Positions 12,295-24,392 of a stretch of DNA of 64,000 bases are shown here, piece after piece. This stretch comes from Leptodontidium sp. MPI-SDFR-AT-0119 (Eukaryota > Ascomycota > Leotiomycetes > Helotiales > Leptodontidiaceae). The notes under the pieces were generated by a model that saw only the letters and a program-made list of their open reading frames with translations, searched no databases and was not told where the DNA came from. How positions within the stretch are numbered: position 1 is the first letter of the stretch; the number at the start of each line of letters is the position of its first letter. Both the position numbers and the translations under genes were made by a program. The stretch lies in NCBI GenBank assembly GCA_020726505.1, contig JAHLEZ010000003.1, positions 2,232,001-2,296,000 of the forward strand, written 5' to 3'.

Positions 12295-14572
12295 TCAGAT
12301 CCAATTCCCCTCCATCGGCCTTTGACTCTCGTCGTTAGACTCGTCTTCAGGAAGGTCATCTCTCGAAGGGACCTTTGCTTTCCCATACCACTCCGTAGTT
12401 TTCTTCTTGATTACTGCACCGCCAGTTCGATTCCTAGGTTCCGAATGCTTGTCTCCGTTCTCGTTCTCGTTCTCCTTCACAACTTCCATACCCATCATGC
12501 TCATACTCGTATCCCTCGACGCGCGCTTCTCGAGACCAGGACTCCATAGTTTCTGCAAGCTGCCGAAGCGAGGTAATGCCTTGACGGGTGACGGGGTGCG
12601 GCACATCCACTCTGACTCCGAGATGGAGAGCGTAGTGGTGTTTTGACTGGTATCGAGAGTTGACTGGTCGTTATCATTGCCGTCGGCGAAAGTGCCGAAT
12701 GTCTGGGTTGGGGGCCGGGTGGGTGCTGGACAGGGCGAGTATGATGGCGATGGAGAGTAGAACTCTAGCTCTGGTGATTTTCCTTGTTTGGAGAGGCGTT
12801 TTGGTGGGGAACGTCGTGTTTTGCGGACAGTGATGTTGGTCATTGAGAAGAGGGTGTTCAGGGGTGGTGAGGCGATACCTTGTCGTTTGGATTTGGTTGG
12901 GTTGGTTGGTGGTGGCGGAGAGTCAGTTGTGTCGATGCTTGGCGATGAGAGCGTGGGAGAGGGGACCGGGATCGTTGGTGAGGGTGAGACTTCTACGACT
13001 TGGGCGACACCCAGAATTGGCTATTCGTGATCATTAGCTGCTGTTCCCAAGGCTCGCTCACGAATTGGGATTGGAGTGTAGGGTACTCGAAAGGAAAGCA
13101 GACATACCTCTGGCGATACTGTATCTCGTTCAAGATACGGAAGAAGCGAGGCGGCAATTGAAGGAGCGTGAGATATGCTGGACGACGTTCTCGAATGGCC
13201 CGAAGGATCTGATCTTTGTTGACGTCTCAAAGAACTATTCCTTGTTGGTACCTCTGGCAATGGACGGTCTAGGTAGCCTTTCCAGCTGTTCTGAGGCGAA
13301 GCTGGCTTGTCGATAACAGCAGCAGAGAATCTGGACGTACGTGCCTCTGGACTACGTCGGCCAGAAAAGAGAGGAGAAGTGTCGGTCGGTACAATGAAAG
13401 CAGATCTATTGTCTCGATTGCTCACTGAACGTTCCGGGCTATCGTCAAAGACGGATGTCAACCATGGATCGCTGGTGATAGTGGAAGACATTGAGCGCTT
13501 AAGCTGAGCGATCACTCCCGTCTCTTCTTCATCTGTGTCTTCTTCCAGCTTGGAGTGTAGATCCTGTGAAGCGCCATTAAGGGAGAGAACGCTTGGAGAT
13601 GCTGGAAGGAGGGTTCTTGGATGGTTGTCTGGAATTAGTTGAAGGCTCGTGAGATTGTCCCAGCTACGATAGTGGAATTTGAATGTTGCAAAAGGGCTAT
13701 CCTTCGGATCTTTGAGATGCCAGTCGTAAAATTTTGCATCTTGAGGTTTGTCGAGAAGTCCACCACTGGGCATCCTGGTGTGTACGTCAGTGTCATCCTC
13801 GAAATTCTGTCTGGGCAGCTATCTTCCTGACCAGCTGTGATTCGTGAAGCACAAAGAAATACTCTTCCCTGTTCGCAAGAACCATGCGCTGCTGAAGGGG
13901 AATCCACCTAGAGAATGCTTACACAATACCATAACCCTCCTGAGCTTTGAAGTCTGTCGGCTTGGGTAGTCTCCTCTTCCGGCCTCTGGCACGGAAGACC
14001 ATAACCTCGATAAGTCCTCCATCTTTAGCAGCAGAACAATCCTTCTCCTCATGCCCGAATATGAAAGGTCGCACCTCCGTCCCCATATTTCTGAATACCG
14101 TGCCCTCATGCTTGTAATTCCATCTATCACTAGGTTCGAACAGCCCTCTCATGACCTGGCCGTTCGGCTTTGTCTTCGCATTCGTTCCCCATGATGTGAT
14201 ATGCCTGCCATTCATGAACATCTTGAAGTAGAACCATTCTGAGTGCGTCGCGGCCGCTTCAACGATATTGTATCGGATCCAGAAACGCGTTGCTAGAACA
14301 TGTGAGCTATTGTAGAAACGGTCCGATCGATTCGAGGTACCTGGCATCGACGGGATGTAGACCGAGACCACTGACTGTCTTCCAAGCAGACGGTCCGCCT
14401 TGGAGTCAGAGGAGGCGGAGGGTGGTGTCCAATCTGCGAACTTCGCTGCACCTTTGCGTAAATCGGGACTTCGATAGGTGAATTGCGAGCTCTCTGGGTG
14501 GGGGAACTCTGGGTGTAGCTTCAATTCCAATTGCGAGACCACCGATATATTGATACCTCTGTGGGTAGGCAT
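12295..14572 (-). CDS. Conserved-looking fungal protein of unknown function
   Basis: Three exons, 14,572-13,923, 13,774-13,108 and 13,020-12,295, give 680 residues. Both junctions keep phase and have GTAAGC/GTATGT donors. The N-terminal third (to about residue 217) looks folded, with aromatic and hydrophobic strands such as FWIRYNIV, WFYFKMFMNGRH and VRPFIFG. Everything after about residue 230 is low-complexity, rich in Ser, Pro, Thr and charged residues, and probably disordered. There is no signal peptide, membrane segment or catalytic motif I can name. The start ATG at 14,572 was chosen because the upstream extension in the same frame looks non-coding. A regulatory or scaffold protein is possible, but I do not recognise the family. 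Confidence 0.75.
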
Positions 14573-15495
14573 GTTGGCGCCTGATCCTGTGCGGTGTGCG
14601 GTGTTGCAAGGTCGCGTGGTGACATCGAAGTGTTGGTCGCGAGGTTGATTGTCAACATGCGCAGTAAATATCCTCCTTCGCTTACCTATGCTAATGGACA
14701 GCAAAGCTGGACAGTCGCATACGACGATAGCCTGACATGACAAGATATTTGGACGATAACAACAACATGGCCCAAAATACAGAAGGCATATCCGAGGGAT
14801 AAAAGGAAGTTGATGCACGTGCGACTTCTAGATAGTTTGAGGCATTGGTCGGCCCACGTCCCATCTCTGGAGGCCACAAGCCTCCGCATTAAGAGAAAAG
14901 GCAAGCGCACCATATGATGCATTACATGGGAGGACTAGACATGTGTACAAAGACTTCATGTACCAAGGCAGGTTACAACATCGAAGGTAACGGAGCAATA
15001 CTGGTGTTTCAACATCACGCAGCTAAGAAGCTCGATCACATCTTCGCCTAGTCAAGACTATGACAAGCAGGCCCCTAAATATCGAGCTTTAGCTAGTGGT
15101 ATTGCAGTGATGTTCAGAAGAATTGATTATGGGATTTGATAGAATTAGAATTTGCAGGCGCAGATAGACGGATAGAAGAAATCAAACAGGTACCCGGAAC
15201 CGTCTTAACATATCTGCTTTGGAATGCCCACCTCAAGGTCCATCTATAAGAGTCCATCTACGCTTCCTTGTCATTCCAGGCTGGGTCCAGAGAAGCTCCC
15301 AATAACCTACCATGGGGGTTGGCTTGTATATCGTCCAGGCTTCATGGAGCTCAGTTGAACTGCCAGACCCCAACCAGTAGAACCAAAGACTGTTCTTACC
15401 AAGTAGTAGCACCAATCACAACTCAAACTCGGGCTGCTTTCCATGTTGTCAGATTCATCCTTATGTACAATCCTGCCCACAACCCATTGCCATGC
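14573..15495. other. Upstream region of the unknown 680-residue gene
   Basis: About 920 bases between the start of the unknown protein gene and the stop of the complex I subunit gene, both on the minus strand. It should hold the promoter of the former and the 3' UTR of the latter. No gene or RNA was recognised. Confidence 0.45.
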
Positions 15496-16056
15496 TCATT
15501 TGCCCAAGACAGCTTTGGTATCCTCGTCCTTGTCTAACAACCCCAAATTTCTAATCGCTCCGGCCTTGGGTGCATCGTCTCGGGGGTTCGCAGCAGCAGC
15601 TTTTCGGTATGCTTGTTGTATTGCTCGTACTCTCGTAGCCTGATGATCTAATCAGCGTTCGCTCTTCATCTGGTTTGGCATCCCCAATCTCGAGCTTGAC
15701 GCACCTCCTTCTTGTGATGTAAACACTCATAGTAATCCTCCAACACCGGCACGCATTTCTTCTTTCCCGAGTCGTCGTCGGACGTAGTATTGACAACGTA
15801 GCAAGCTAGAACCTCTTGCCAGAAGGGGAAGCATCGGGAAGAGCCTTCAAGACTTTAGTAAGTATAATCTTCAACGTCTTGGGATCAGAACAAAGGGACA
15901 GATCCCAAGTCCCAGATTCATGGAGTATTTCAGGGCGAAATGTGACATACCTGCGAAGTGTCAGCCATTGAATACCCAGAGAGGCCTTATCGCATGTGTA
16001 TGAGCTTTGTAGAGCTTCCTTTACTTACCTCCGTTGAGACCGAAGCCAGAAGACAT
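15496..16056 (-). CDS. Mitochondrial complex I subunit, NDUFS5 type (twin CX9C)
   Basis: The exons are too small for an ordinary ORF search: 16,056-16,029, 15,844-15,705 and 15,639-15,496, together 103 residues. Phases match at every junction. The product starts MSSGFGLNGG. It has two CX9C pairs, Cys14/Cys24 and Cys40/Cys50, as in NDUFS5, whose human member also has FGLN near its N-terminus followed by the same cysteine pattern. A helical Lys/Arg/Ala-rich tail follows. The family belongs to the peripheral intermembrane-space side of NADH:ubiquinone oxidoreductase. Its twin CX9C fold is normally oxidised by the Mia40 pathway, and no cleavable presequence is needed. The first intron, 184 nt, contains an internal CGCAG|GTATGT and looks like two introns back to back. 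The gene is divergent from SEC39, with 204 bases between their start codons. Confidence 0.87.
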
Positions 16057-16260
16057 CTTGTATGCTCAATTCGACGTGTTTGGCGTTGAGCTGGATTGAT
16101 GTGAGGTTGAACTGTTTGCGGGACCGCCGCTTGAACCTCAATGCACTGCTGCCTCGTATCCGAGGCTCAAACATAAAGTTGGACATTGGATGGACAGCTG
16201 GAGCTCTTTCTTGGGAATTCCCCAGAGCATGTCTCTGCACCTTTCGAGAACATTTGCAAT
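16057..16260. promoter_or_regulatory. Compact bidirectional promoter, complex I subunit / SEC39
   Basis: Only 204 bases separate the two divergent start codons, so both genes must share this control region. No TATA box or named operator is evident. An in-frame upstream ATG at 16,186 would extend Sec39 by 25 residues; the ATG at 16,261 fits the expected N-terminus better. Confidence 0.6.
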
Positions 16261-19207
16261 ATGGCAGAGCCAGAACTTTCTCCAGCCAAGGCTGTACTTC
16301 TGGCAGTCCAGCTGGCTAGCAAGGTTCAAATTACAGCGCTTCAAAGCCTCATTTCCCTCCATCGCAAGACCCTACATACCGACCTAATTTTCCGAATTCT
16401 TCTCAGCCACTTGCCAGAAACCCTAGATTCGTCCAAATATGTCACCTTTCTGGGGGATCTCGAAGCTGGAAGCTGGACGAGAGAATCAGACAGTCCAGTC
16501 GATACATCTTCCATAGACGAAATCAGTGAGGGAGACGCAAAGAAGAAAGTCAGGAAATTACGTCTTCTCCCTCTACTTTGGCCAAATGCTCCAGAAGATG
16601 CGCCGACAGACCCTCTCATCCTCTTCCTCATACACCGATCATTACGGGTTGACCAAAATACCGGTCTGATTACACAGCTGCCAGAGCTTCTTGTTCCTTT
16701 CCTGCACCATTCCGATTACCTACGAACGTGGATGATATCAACAATCCTCCCTCTACTACGACTTAACTACGAATACCATCCAGACGAAGGCACAGTCCTG
16801 ACGATACCTAAATTCGAAAGTTTGGACGACCATGCAGGAGTTACACTATTATTGTCAAGAACTGGCAAGGACCAGCCCAGTGACGCTGCCTCTGATCCAA
16901 CGGTTGGACGAGATTTAAGAGGCTTGGTTGGCCCATGGATGTATGGAGATACAAGGACAAAGCGTAGGAAACTTCGAAAGAGCTCGTCACTTAGTCTAGA
17001 GACTGTTGAATCTCTGGAAGAGCCCTCGGCAGCGAATCACAAATATCTTGGTTGGGAAGAAGTTTTCAAATGGATGATGGATCAAGCTGGGACTACGTGG
17101 AAGACAGCCGTTGAAGGTGTTGAGCAGTGGGATGGGCCAGGCGACGTTGATCTGGGAGGCTATGAAGATGGGACGACGTGGCTCGACGAAGATGACCAAG
17201 AGCATTTGGAAGCAAGGTATGCTCGAGCAGTACTTGCCACAGCTTACCTTATCTCCGAGGAATCTGAGGCAGCCTTGAACGGTGTTCAACGAATACTAGT
17301 GCGGATCATAACGCTTCTAGATCAAGACAGGATACCGACATTGCAAGCTGCCTGTGCGCTGCTTACCCCAGTGGCAGATCTGGATGGAAGCAATTTGCTG
17401 TCTGCTAAAAATGCTCCGTACTTGCGGAATGATCTCCTGGATGACCAGAATCCTTTAACGTCTCCAAAGGAAGATTCGATTAAACTGCTTCATGCCTTGT
17501 TAATCAGTGCATTTCTCTGTACTAGAACGAGGTGTCCAATCAGTATCAAACGGGCAGGTGAATTGGCTATAGTGCAAGATGAACATGAACAGAAACTTGC
17601 ATTCAACAAGTTAATGCATCACACTGCCAATGGCCCCAAGGAAGACGACAAATTTTGGATACGAACCAGGAATGAAATTTTGTGGTTACGTAGTTGGGGT
17701 GCAGAGGAGCTTTCGGAAGGAGATTCCGATACCACTAAGGGAAAGGGCATCTTTGGACGGCTCACTAAAGAGTTCATCGAGGTCGAGGTCCTCAAATCGC
17801 TCCTGACAAACACTCGTACGTTCCCTCTTTCACATCATCCAGCTCCAATTACTGATTCTTCATCAAAGGTTATGCCCTGGCGCGGTCTATCTACGAGGTC
17901 GCAATGGACCCACCATTACCGAAAGAAGTCCTCCATGATGCTATCGTCTCAGCCGCTATGAACGCATATGACAATGCGACCAATGCGAATAAGACTCGCG
18001 GCGGGTTGAAGAAATGCGACGACATGTAAGTATAGTCAGGGCTGGTCACTTTGCAGTCGATGCTGACAGTCATGCTAGACTTCATACGTTCCCAGATACC
18101 CTCCAGGGCTCAACGGAGTATGATGAAATGGAGCACTTGGTTCGAGTGACCCACGATGTTGGAAAGTACCGACTTGTTTTCAAACAAGGGGAACCATTCA
18201 GACCGGTGAATCTCCGGGTGCACAGCGATCCAATTTCCATCATTGGCAAGATTCTCGACCAGAATCCAAAAAGCTATACCAAAATCGGCGATTTCGTTGA
18301 CATGGGCAACAATATGGTGCTGGCTGGTCTGACGAAAGACAAGGCCAAATCCATTTCAAAAGCAGAGCAAAAAGCCATTGCTGAAAAGCGCATTGTTAGC
18401 ATGTGTATCGATGCAGCACTTGCCGAGGAAGATTTCGAAACGGCGTATTCCTACGTGGTTACTCGTCTCAAGGACATTGCTGGTCCCGCACATGCTAGGT
18501 CTCCTGATCTGGAGCGAAAAAATTCGGGCCTCTTTGCAGAACCTCCTCCAAAAGTGATTGATGATTGGTCCTGGCGCGCTTCACTGCAAGCCGGGAAGTA
18601 CGAACGGACAAGCAACACCATCAAGCCCACGCATCTGGGAAACACAAGCGGAAACCTCGATATCCGTCATCTCGAGCAACGCATGGACTGTCTTTCCCAA
18701 GCGTTGCGTCTAGCTCCAAAAGCCACTCTACAGGAGATTCTCAATGTATATCGACGATGCGAAGAGAAATTAGAGCAGTTCGTGAAGGAAGAGGCCAGGA
18801 TTGAAGCGGCTTGGGATGAGCAAGGCGATGGCAAGTTGATGCCAGGTGGATTCGCAGCAACGCCCATGAAGAACAATACCACTACTAGCACATCTCGCGC
18901 TGTGGAAGAAGCACCACTATCTTTGTTCGACTTATCTCGTGCTTCAATGGCCCGAGCCCAGAGTGGATTCTCAGCACTCTCTATGGTCAGGGGTAGCAAC
19001 AGCACCAGACAAGAGAAGCCGTTATCTGATTCAAGAGGAAGCACCGAGCTGTCAAGGGTTTCAACTCCAGATTCAGTGAGCCTCAAGGCTCCTATGCGGA
19101 AGCGAGATCAGTTGAAAAATGTGGCTGTTGGTGGACTTGCAAGTGGTGTTGGCTGGCTTCTAGGCGCACCTCCTGTGAACCACAGCGAGGATGAAGGTAG
19201 AGATTGA
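16261..19207 (+). CDS. SEC39: Sec39-domain protein (Dsl1 tethering complex)
   Basis: Three exons, 16,261-17,815, 17,869-18,025 and 18,079-19,207, give 946 residues. The junctions restore NTRYALARSIYE and CDDILHTFPDT. The protein is almost wholly alpha-helical with Leu-rich repeats of helices, as expected of Sec39/NBAS. It has no membrane segment. In yeast, Sec39 with Dsl1 and Tip20 tethers COPI vesicles to the ER and binds ER SNAREs. Fungal homologues have about this length. The last 150 residues are Ser/Thr-rich and probably disordered; they may be regulatory. The start at 16,261 (MAEPELSPAKAVLLAVQLAS) was preferred over an in-frame ATG 75 bases upstream. Confidence 0.88.
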
Positions 19208-21067
19208 GATTGAAAGTCTACAGATTTGGCTCACTGTGGTCTATGTATCTGGAGTTGGTGGTGGCAATGGAGTTCTCGGGAGTGTTTGGATGGGGCGGTA
19301 CGGAGCATAGCAGCATACAAAGGCGGCGTTCTAGGGTCATGATACCACGAAAGCATGTACAAATACAATGCATACTGCCCATATCAATCTATATTCACAA
19401 TCTTAGAATTCCTTGGCTTTTTGCTTTTCTCTGTTTGAACTAGTTTTTCTCGTCTGTCCTTCGCATGGCTGGTTGTGATGTCTGGCACTCGCGTTCATGG
19501 TCTCAATCACTTACTTTCTTTTGGTGCTTGCTAAATCAAGGACGGTATGGTACTGTAAAATTTCATTACTCACTGTATGTACTGTAAGAAGTGAGTAAAA
19601 CGCAAAAGCTGTGTGTGAGAGAGACAAGGAAACAGGAAAAGACCGTAGAAGATAGAAGATACTTAGAAGATGATCTACACAAGGATTCCCCACTCCAACG
19701 CACGTAAGCAATTATCCCGAGAAAGAAGAAGAAGCAATCAAGCGAGGAAGTCAAGGAGGAAGGAAATCCGCCGAATCCAAGCTAGAGGGAGGGGGAGGGG
19801 GAAGGGAAGCGTTGTCTCTAGCTCCACATCAAGTCCACCCCACTCTTCAAACTGGGAAAACTCGACTGTAAGATCTTCCCTGGTAGAAAAAGAAGGGAAA
19901 AAAGCAAAAGCTTACCTAGGATATCCACCACGTAAAGTCTCACATAGCATAGTGAGTCGTAATTGTAGTTGTAGTTGTAGTACAGTTGTACGTAAGTCTG
20001 TAATCTTCTTGCCGTAGTCTGTCTAGAATCTAGATTAAAATATCCTAATCGATCAAGGAGAGGAAGTGTACTCAGTATTCACCGTCACCGACTCGATTCG
20101 ATTCGATTCGACAGCTTGTCACGCGTGCTACTTTACATGTACACCGTCATTTCCAACGCTTTATGCAACCTAATACCCACAAATCTCTGCCGGGAACAGG
20201 TATGGACCCAGCAGACCGGTTAGCTACCTGCAGTCAAGATCGGATCGATTCAATAACCCCTCCAGTTTGTCTTCCCAGTTGAGTAGAGCAGAGCAGTACC
20301 GGTACCAATACCGGTAATAGGACAGGAAAAGAAAGGTAGATGACTAGAACGTGTATCTCCTTACTCACTCACCCTCTCATCTGCATAACAACAATAGATC
20401 GAACCATTAAGGAGGAATCTACCCCCCTCCTCTCCTCTCCACAGGGCTGAACCCAGCATATAGCCATATAACAAACAAATAGATACTACAGCTCAAGAGC
20501 ATAGCATAGGGAATAACTGTACACAAGATGCCTGTCAAAAATAATAATTCGACATAATATAATATAATACAATACAATATAATACACACGTTCTTTACAA
20601 AGCCTAGCCGAGGTAAAGATCTACTTTGAACTTGGACGCAATCGAGAAATAGTGAAGTTCGAGAACAAGACGAGATAAACACACACCACACACTCAAACC
20701 GCACAACAAAACAAAAGCAAAAGTAAAGCACAGCAAATCCAACACTGACAGTTACCAATACTCACTCCCCCCTCTCATCCTCTTGACTCCCTCCCCTCCC
20801 CTCCCAACAAGCTACGACAAACGAGGTCCTTCCCTGCTCCAAGCGGTGAAAGCGACTCATGCTCGAAGTCAATTCCACCTTCCCACCCTCTCAGACTGCC
20901 GAAACAAGCCGGCAGAAGAAAACATACCATTCCATACCATACCACGAAGGGGAAAATAACGCAATCTGGATCCTAGATGAATCTAGATCTTCCGATCGAC
21001 AGGTCAGGAGGGGCTTTAATTGTCGATCTCCCGATGAAAAGTAAAGATAGGAAGGAAAGACAAAGGC

Positions 21068-21174
21068 AAGGAGAGGAAAGGAGAGGAAAGGAAAGGAGAG
21101 GAGAGGAAAGGAAAGGAGAGGAAAGGAGAGGAGAGGAAAGGAAAGGAGAGGAAAGGAAAGGAGAGGAGAGAAGA
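21068..21174. repeat. 107-base uninterrupted homopurine tract
   Basis: The plus strand has only A and G for 107 bases, built from shuffled GGAAA and GGAGA units. Such mirror-like purine tracts can form intramolecular triplex (H-DNA) and are often unstable in length. Confidence 0.9.
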
Positions 21175-21534
21175 CCTGACCTGACTAAAGCTAATCCTGA
21201 TCTGATTGATTATGACTGCTGCTTTCGCTACTTGACTGGCTGGGTAGTGTACTGCAGTATACAGAATAGGTTGAGTTGAGCTGAGCTGAGTTGAGAGGGT
21301 ACCGACTGACGCACTCAGCGGCCATTCGCTTTCAGTACAAATTCAGAGCCTCAAGAGTGGTGGATATTCATTCAATCATCCCCGTCAGTTAGTCAGTCCG
21401 TTAGTCAAGTACATGAAATCACTTTGATCACCATGAACGAAGAGACGGACAGACAGACAGATCTCACGCAGTCAAGCCCAACCAACACCAGTGAGTCTAC
21501 TATCGTAAGTCAGTACAATCCAGCCCGCATATTG

Positions 21535-21556
21535 CAAGAGAGAGAGAGAGAGAGAA
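21535..21556. repeat. (AG)n microsatellite
   Basis: A run of about eleven AG units followed by an A-rich purine stretch. Confidence 0.85.
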
Positions 21557-21965
21557 AGAAAAAAGTAGAGGAAAAGTTTCGAAAAGAGAAGAGAACTCCA
21601 TTGAAATGCTCCGCCTCTAACTCCAGCTCACGCTTTGCTTGTGCTAGCATAGCAGCGAGGGTAGATAGATAGGTACAGGTAGGCATGCACACATGCATCC
21701 AAATAAACAGATAGATAGACGGCTGGCTCATCATGATCAATCATTCGTCTCGTCATTCATCTCGTCTCATCACATCGTACCACCTCCGCCACCAAAACCA
21801 CTCTCTATCCGCGCTCTCCTTCCCCTCATCCCCACGCGCTTGAGTCTGAAACCGAAGTCTCGAGATCTCCCATCCACCCAGTACAGGAAACAAGGACAAC
21901 TCCATCCCATCCAACCCAGGACTGGCTCCTCGCTCTCTCTCACTCGCAAAAGACGAGGAAAGAGC

Positions 21966-21990
21966 GTGTGTGTGTGTGTGTGTGTGTGTG
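21966..21990. repeat. (GT)n microsatellite
   Basis: Twelve uninterrupted GT units; length variation between strains is likely. Confidence 0.9.
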
Positions 21991-22487
21991 AAAATGTAAA
22001 ATACAACAGCGAACGAATCGATCAAAATCAAACGCGAAAAAAACGAATCCTGTGAATAACAACCGGCCCAGGCTCCCGCAAACCAGCATGCACGATGTAA
22101 TATATCCAGTGCACTCCCATGGCAAAACAGTTCAACGATTGTGCCGAAAGGGAAATATCAATCAAAAGGGACTCTCTCTCCCAAGCTATGCTGCGCTGCG
22201 CCTGTCGTGTCCGTCGTGTCGTATATGCATTTGTGGTTTTCTTTCGTTCGTTGATCCGTCCGTTCGTTCGTTCATGAAATTGTGGGAAAGTCTCCTCAAT
22301 TGAGAAGATGGGGGAAAGCGCGTCGTTACTGTGTCATGGTTTTCGTATTGTAAACGTGTACAAGAATTGAACATCTCATTAAAGGAGATTTTCCCCTGAG
22401 AAGATTCTCGATTAAAATTGAGGGGTGAAATATGTGCGCTCCAAAGAATGGAGAAATTTGGAGAAGGTCGATAGCTTGAGGGGGCTT

Positions 22488-24392
22488 TCAAGCATACACT
22501 GGACCTCGTTGATAACTCGAATACTCTCGCTCTCGTCCTTCGCTGCCTCTGCGTGCATAATCGTGGATTCCTGGTACATGAGCCGAGTAGATGACATTCT
22601 CGTGTTCATATTTTGGACCGTATTGCACGTTGCTGAAATATGCTCCTCCAGTAGGACCTCTCGAGCTTCCTCTCTGACCGCTACCCTCTCGGTTCAACTT
22701 GGGTCGTGCAGTGAGCACAACCGGTTCGGGTTCAGGTTGGTAGTAGGTTGTTGATTGCGATCGAGTTGCACGGGGCCTTTCACTGCTAGGAGGATTCCGT
22801 GCAATAGGAGGTCTTGAAGGTGTACCACGTGGGGATTCGCTGCGGACTTGAGGGTATTCTTCGCGCATCTCTGAGCGGTGAGGGCGCGATGTTGTAACTA
22901 CTGGGACAGTGCGTCCGTTCTCAACGATATAGCGAGTTGGTTCGCCTCGGCGAGTTGGTGGGGGGCTGTGAGGTCGTGGAGAATTGTACACAGGAGAGTC
23001 AGGCTCCGAATCCGAGTTAAACTGGTTTCTTAACTTGCTGCTACCGCTGGGCTTGGGGCGGTCTCCAGATTGGAAGGTAGCCGCTCGTGGAAGAGGAGGC
23101 ATCGCAGCTTCTTTTCGAGGGTAGTCTTGAGTCTTTGATCGACTGGGAGGCTCTCGTGTGGTGAAGACTGGGGGTGCTGAAGCATACGTTTGAAGAGTTG
23201 GTTTGCCCCTCGGGGCAGTTGGCGATGGTGGCTCAACAATGTAAGGATCACTGGTTGGTGCTGGTGGTGATCTTCTTCTGGACGACTTTTCTGGTCGTAC
23301 AGCTGGTGTTTCTGAAGATCTTCTGCTTGACTCTTTCCGACCTGCAGATGATCGTTTGGGCATATCATCATCGCTGTATTGTTGTGGGGCTGTGGTATAT
23401 CGGCCGTACGAAGGCGACGAAGATGGCGAGAACGTTTCAGCTCTTTGCATTGGATGTCTTGGAAGATCAGTTTCCACTGCAACCTTTCGGCGAGCAGCTT
23501 GCATGTATGCGCCTGCAAAATCCCTATGCTCATTCCACTTATCACTCATGGGAGCCTCTTTGGGCCGTTGTTGTTCTTGAGCATGACGAGCGGCGGCGGC
23601 AGCTTCGGCGGCGCGAGCCTCTTCCTCGCGGATTCTGATCTCTTCTTCCATCCTATGCCTTAGTTTTCTCTCTGCAGCTCTGGTTGCTTCAGCTCTACTC
23701 GCAGCAGCCCGACGGAATTCATCATCTGACGAATCATCTTCAACGAAGGCTGCTTGTCGTGATCGCACCTTATCCTCTGTGCCTCTCCTCCTATCTTTAT
23801 CACTAGACTTCTTCTTCTCACGATGAGCTCTCTTCGTCGATTCTCGTTCTCTCTCCTTCTGTCTCTGCCTCTCTCTCTCCTCGTCGAGTTTCCTCGCAGC
23901 GGCTTCCCGGAATCGCATCTCCTCTTCTTTCATAGCAGCACGTTTCCGTTCTGACGCAGACTCGTTGCTCGCAGATTTCCTGGGCATGTGTCTCTCCTCG
24001 TACAACTCCTCATTCGATCTCGGTACGGGTGTAGGGTATGAGTACACCTTCTGACGACCATAGGAGGTCGGTCGAGGCTCTGCAGTCTTGACCTCATACT
24101 CGAATGGATTGCTTCTCGGTGTTGGGTTGCCACGTCCCATCTCCTTCCGCAACTCGAACAACTTGACCTGCTCATCGTATTGTGACCTCTTCGATTCATC
24201 GCTGAGCAGCTCGTAGGCCTGCTGCACCTTTTGAAACTCATCTTGCTTGATAGCCTTCAGAGCGGCGTCCTGCACCTTGTCTGGATGGCATTTGAGGACC
24301 AGCTTCCGGTGAGCACTCCGGATCTCTGGCAGTTTGGCTTCCTTCGTCACACCGAGCAGCTTGTATGGATCTGGGGGAAGTGTTGAATTCAT
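22488..24392 (-). CDS. J-domain (DnaJ/Hsp40) protein with long disordered tail
   Basis: A single-exon gene of 634 residues. Residues 8-75 form a clear J domain: PYKLLGV, the HPD tripeptide at 36-38, and the end of helix III/IV (YELLSDESKRSQYD). The J domain stimulates the ATPase of an Hsp70 partner. The rest has no zinc-finger or substrate domain. It holds a very charged coiled-coil-like Arg/Glu/Lys/Ala segment (about 140-270), then a Ser/Pro/Arg-rich disordered region to the end. It is therefore a type III (class C) J protein, probably cytosolic or nuclear. The ATG at 24,392 (MNSTLPPDPYKLLG) was chosen over one three codons upstream because it fits the J-domain spacing and ordinary fungal starts. 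Confidence 0.9.
   Translation of the reverse strand: MNSTLPPDPYKLLGVTKEAKLPEIRSAHRKLVLKCHPDKVQDAALKAIKQDEFQKVQQAYELLSDESKRSQYDEQVKLFELRKEMGRGNPTPRSNPFEYEVKTAEPRPTSYGRQKVYSYPTPVPRSNEELYEERHMPRKSASNESASERKRAAMKEEEMRFREAAARKLDEERERQRQKERERESTKRAHREKKKSSDKDRRRGTEDKVRSRQAAFVEDDSSDDEFRRAAASRAEATRAAERKLRHRMEEEIRIREEEARAAEAAAAARHAQEQQRPKEAPMSDKWNEHRDFAGAYMQAARRKVAVETDLPRHPMQRAETFSPSSSPSYGRYTTAPQQYSDDDMPKRSSAGRKESSRRSSETPAVRPEKSSRRRSPPAPTSDPYIVEPPSPTAPRGKPTLQTYASAPPVFTTREPPSRSKTQDYPRKEAAMPPLPRAATFQSGDRPKPSGSSKLRNQFNSDSEPDSPVYNSPRPHSPPPTRRGEPTRYIVENGRTVPVVTTSRPHRSEMREEYPQVRSESPRGTPSRPPIARNPPSSERPRATRSQSTTYYQPEPEPVVLTARPKLNREGSGQRGSSRGPTGGAYFSNVQYGPKYEHENVIYSAHVPGIHDYARRGSEGREREYSSYQRGPVYA

Larger units (their letters stand above)
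19208..22487. other. Gene-free stretch between SEC39 and the J-protein gene
   Basis: About 3.3 kb between two convergent stop codons, too long to be only 3' UTRs. It holds several simple repeats, listed separately, plus palindrome-like GATTCGATTCGATTCGA at about 20,093. The open frames here are short and compositionally biased. A non-coding transcript is possible but cannot be shown from sequence alone. Confidence 0.4.

Noticed and set aside
23030..23545. Minus-strand 171-codon frame
   Set aside because: Shadow of the J-protein gene in another frame; its His/Gln/Arg-rich composition is an artefact of the Ser/Pro/Arg-rich tail.
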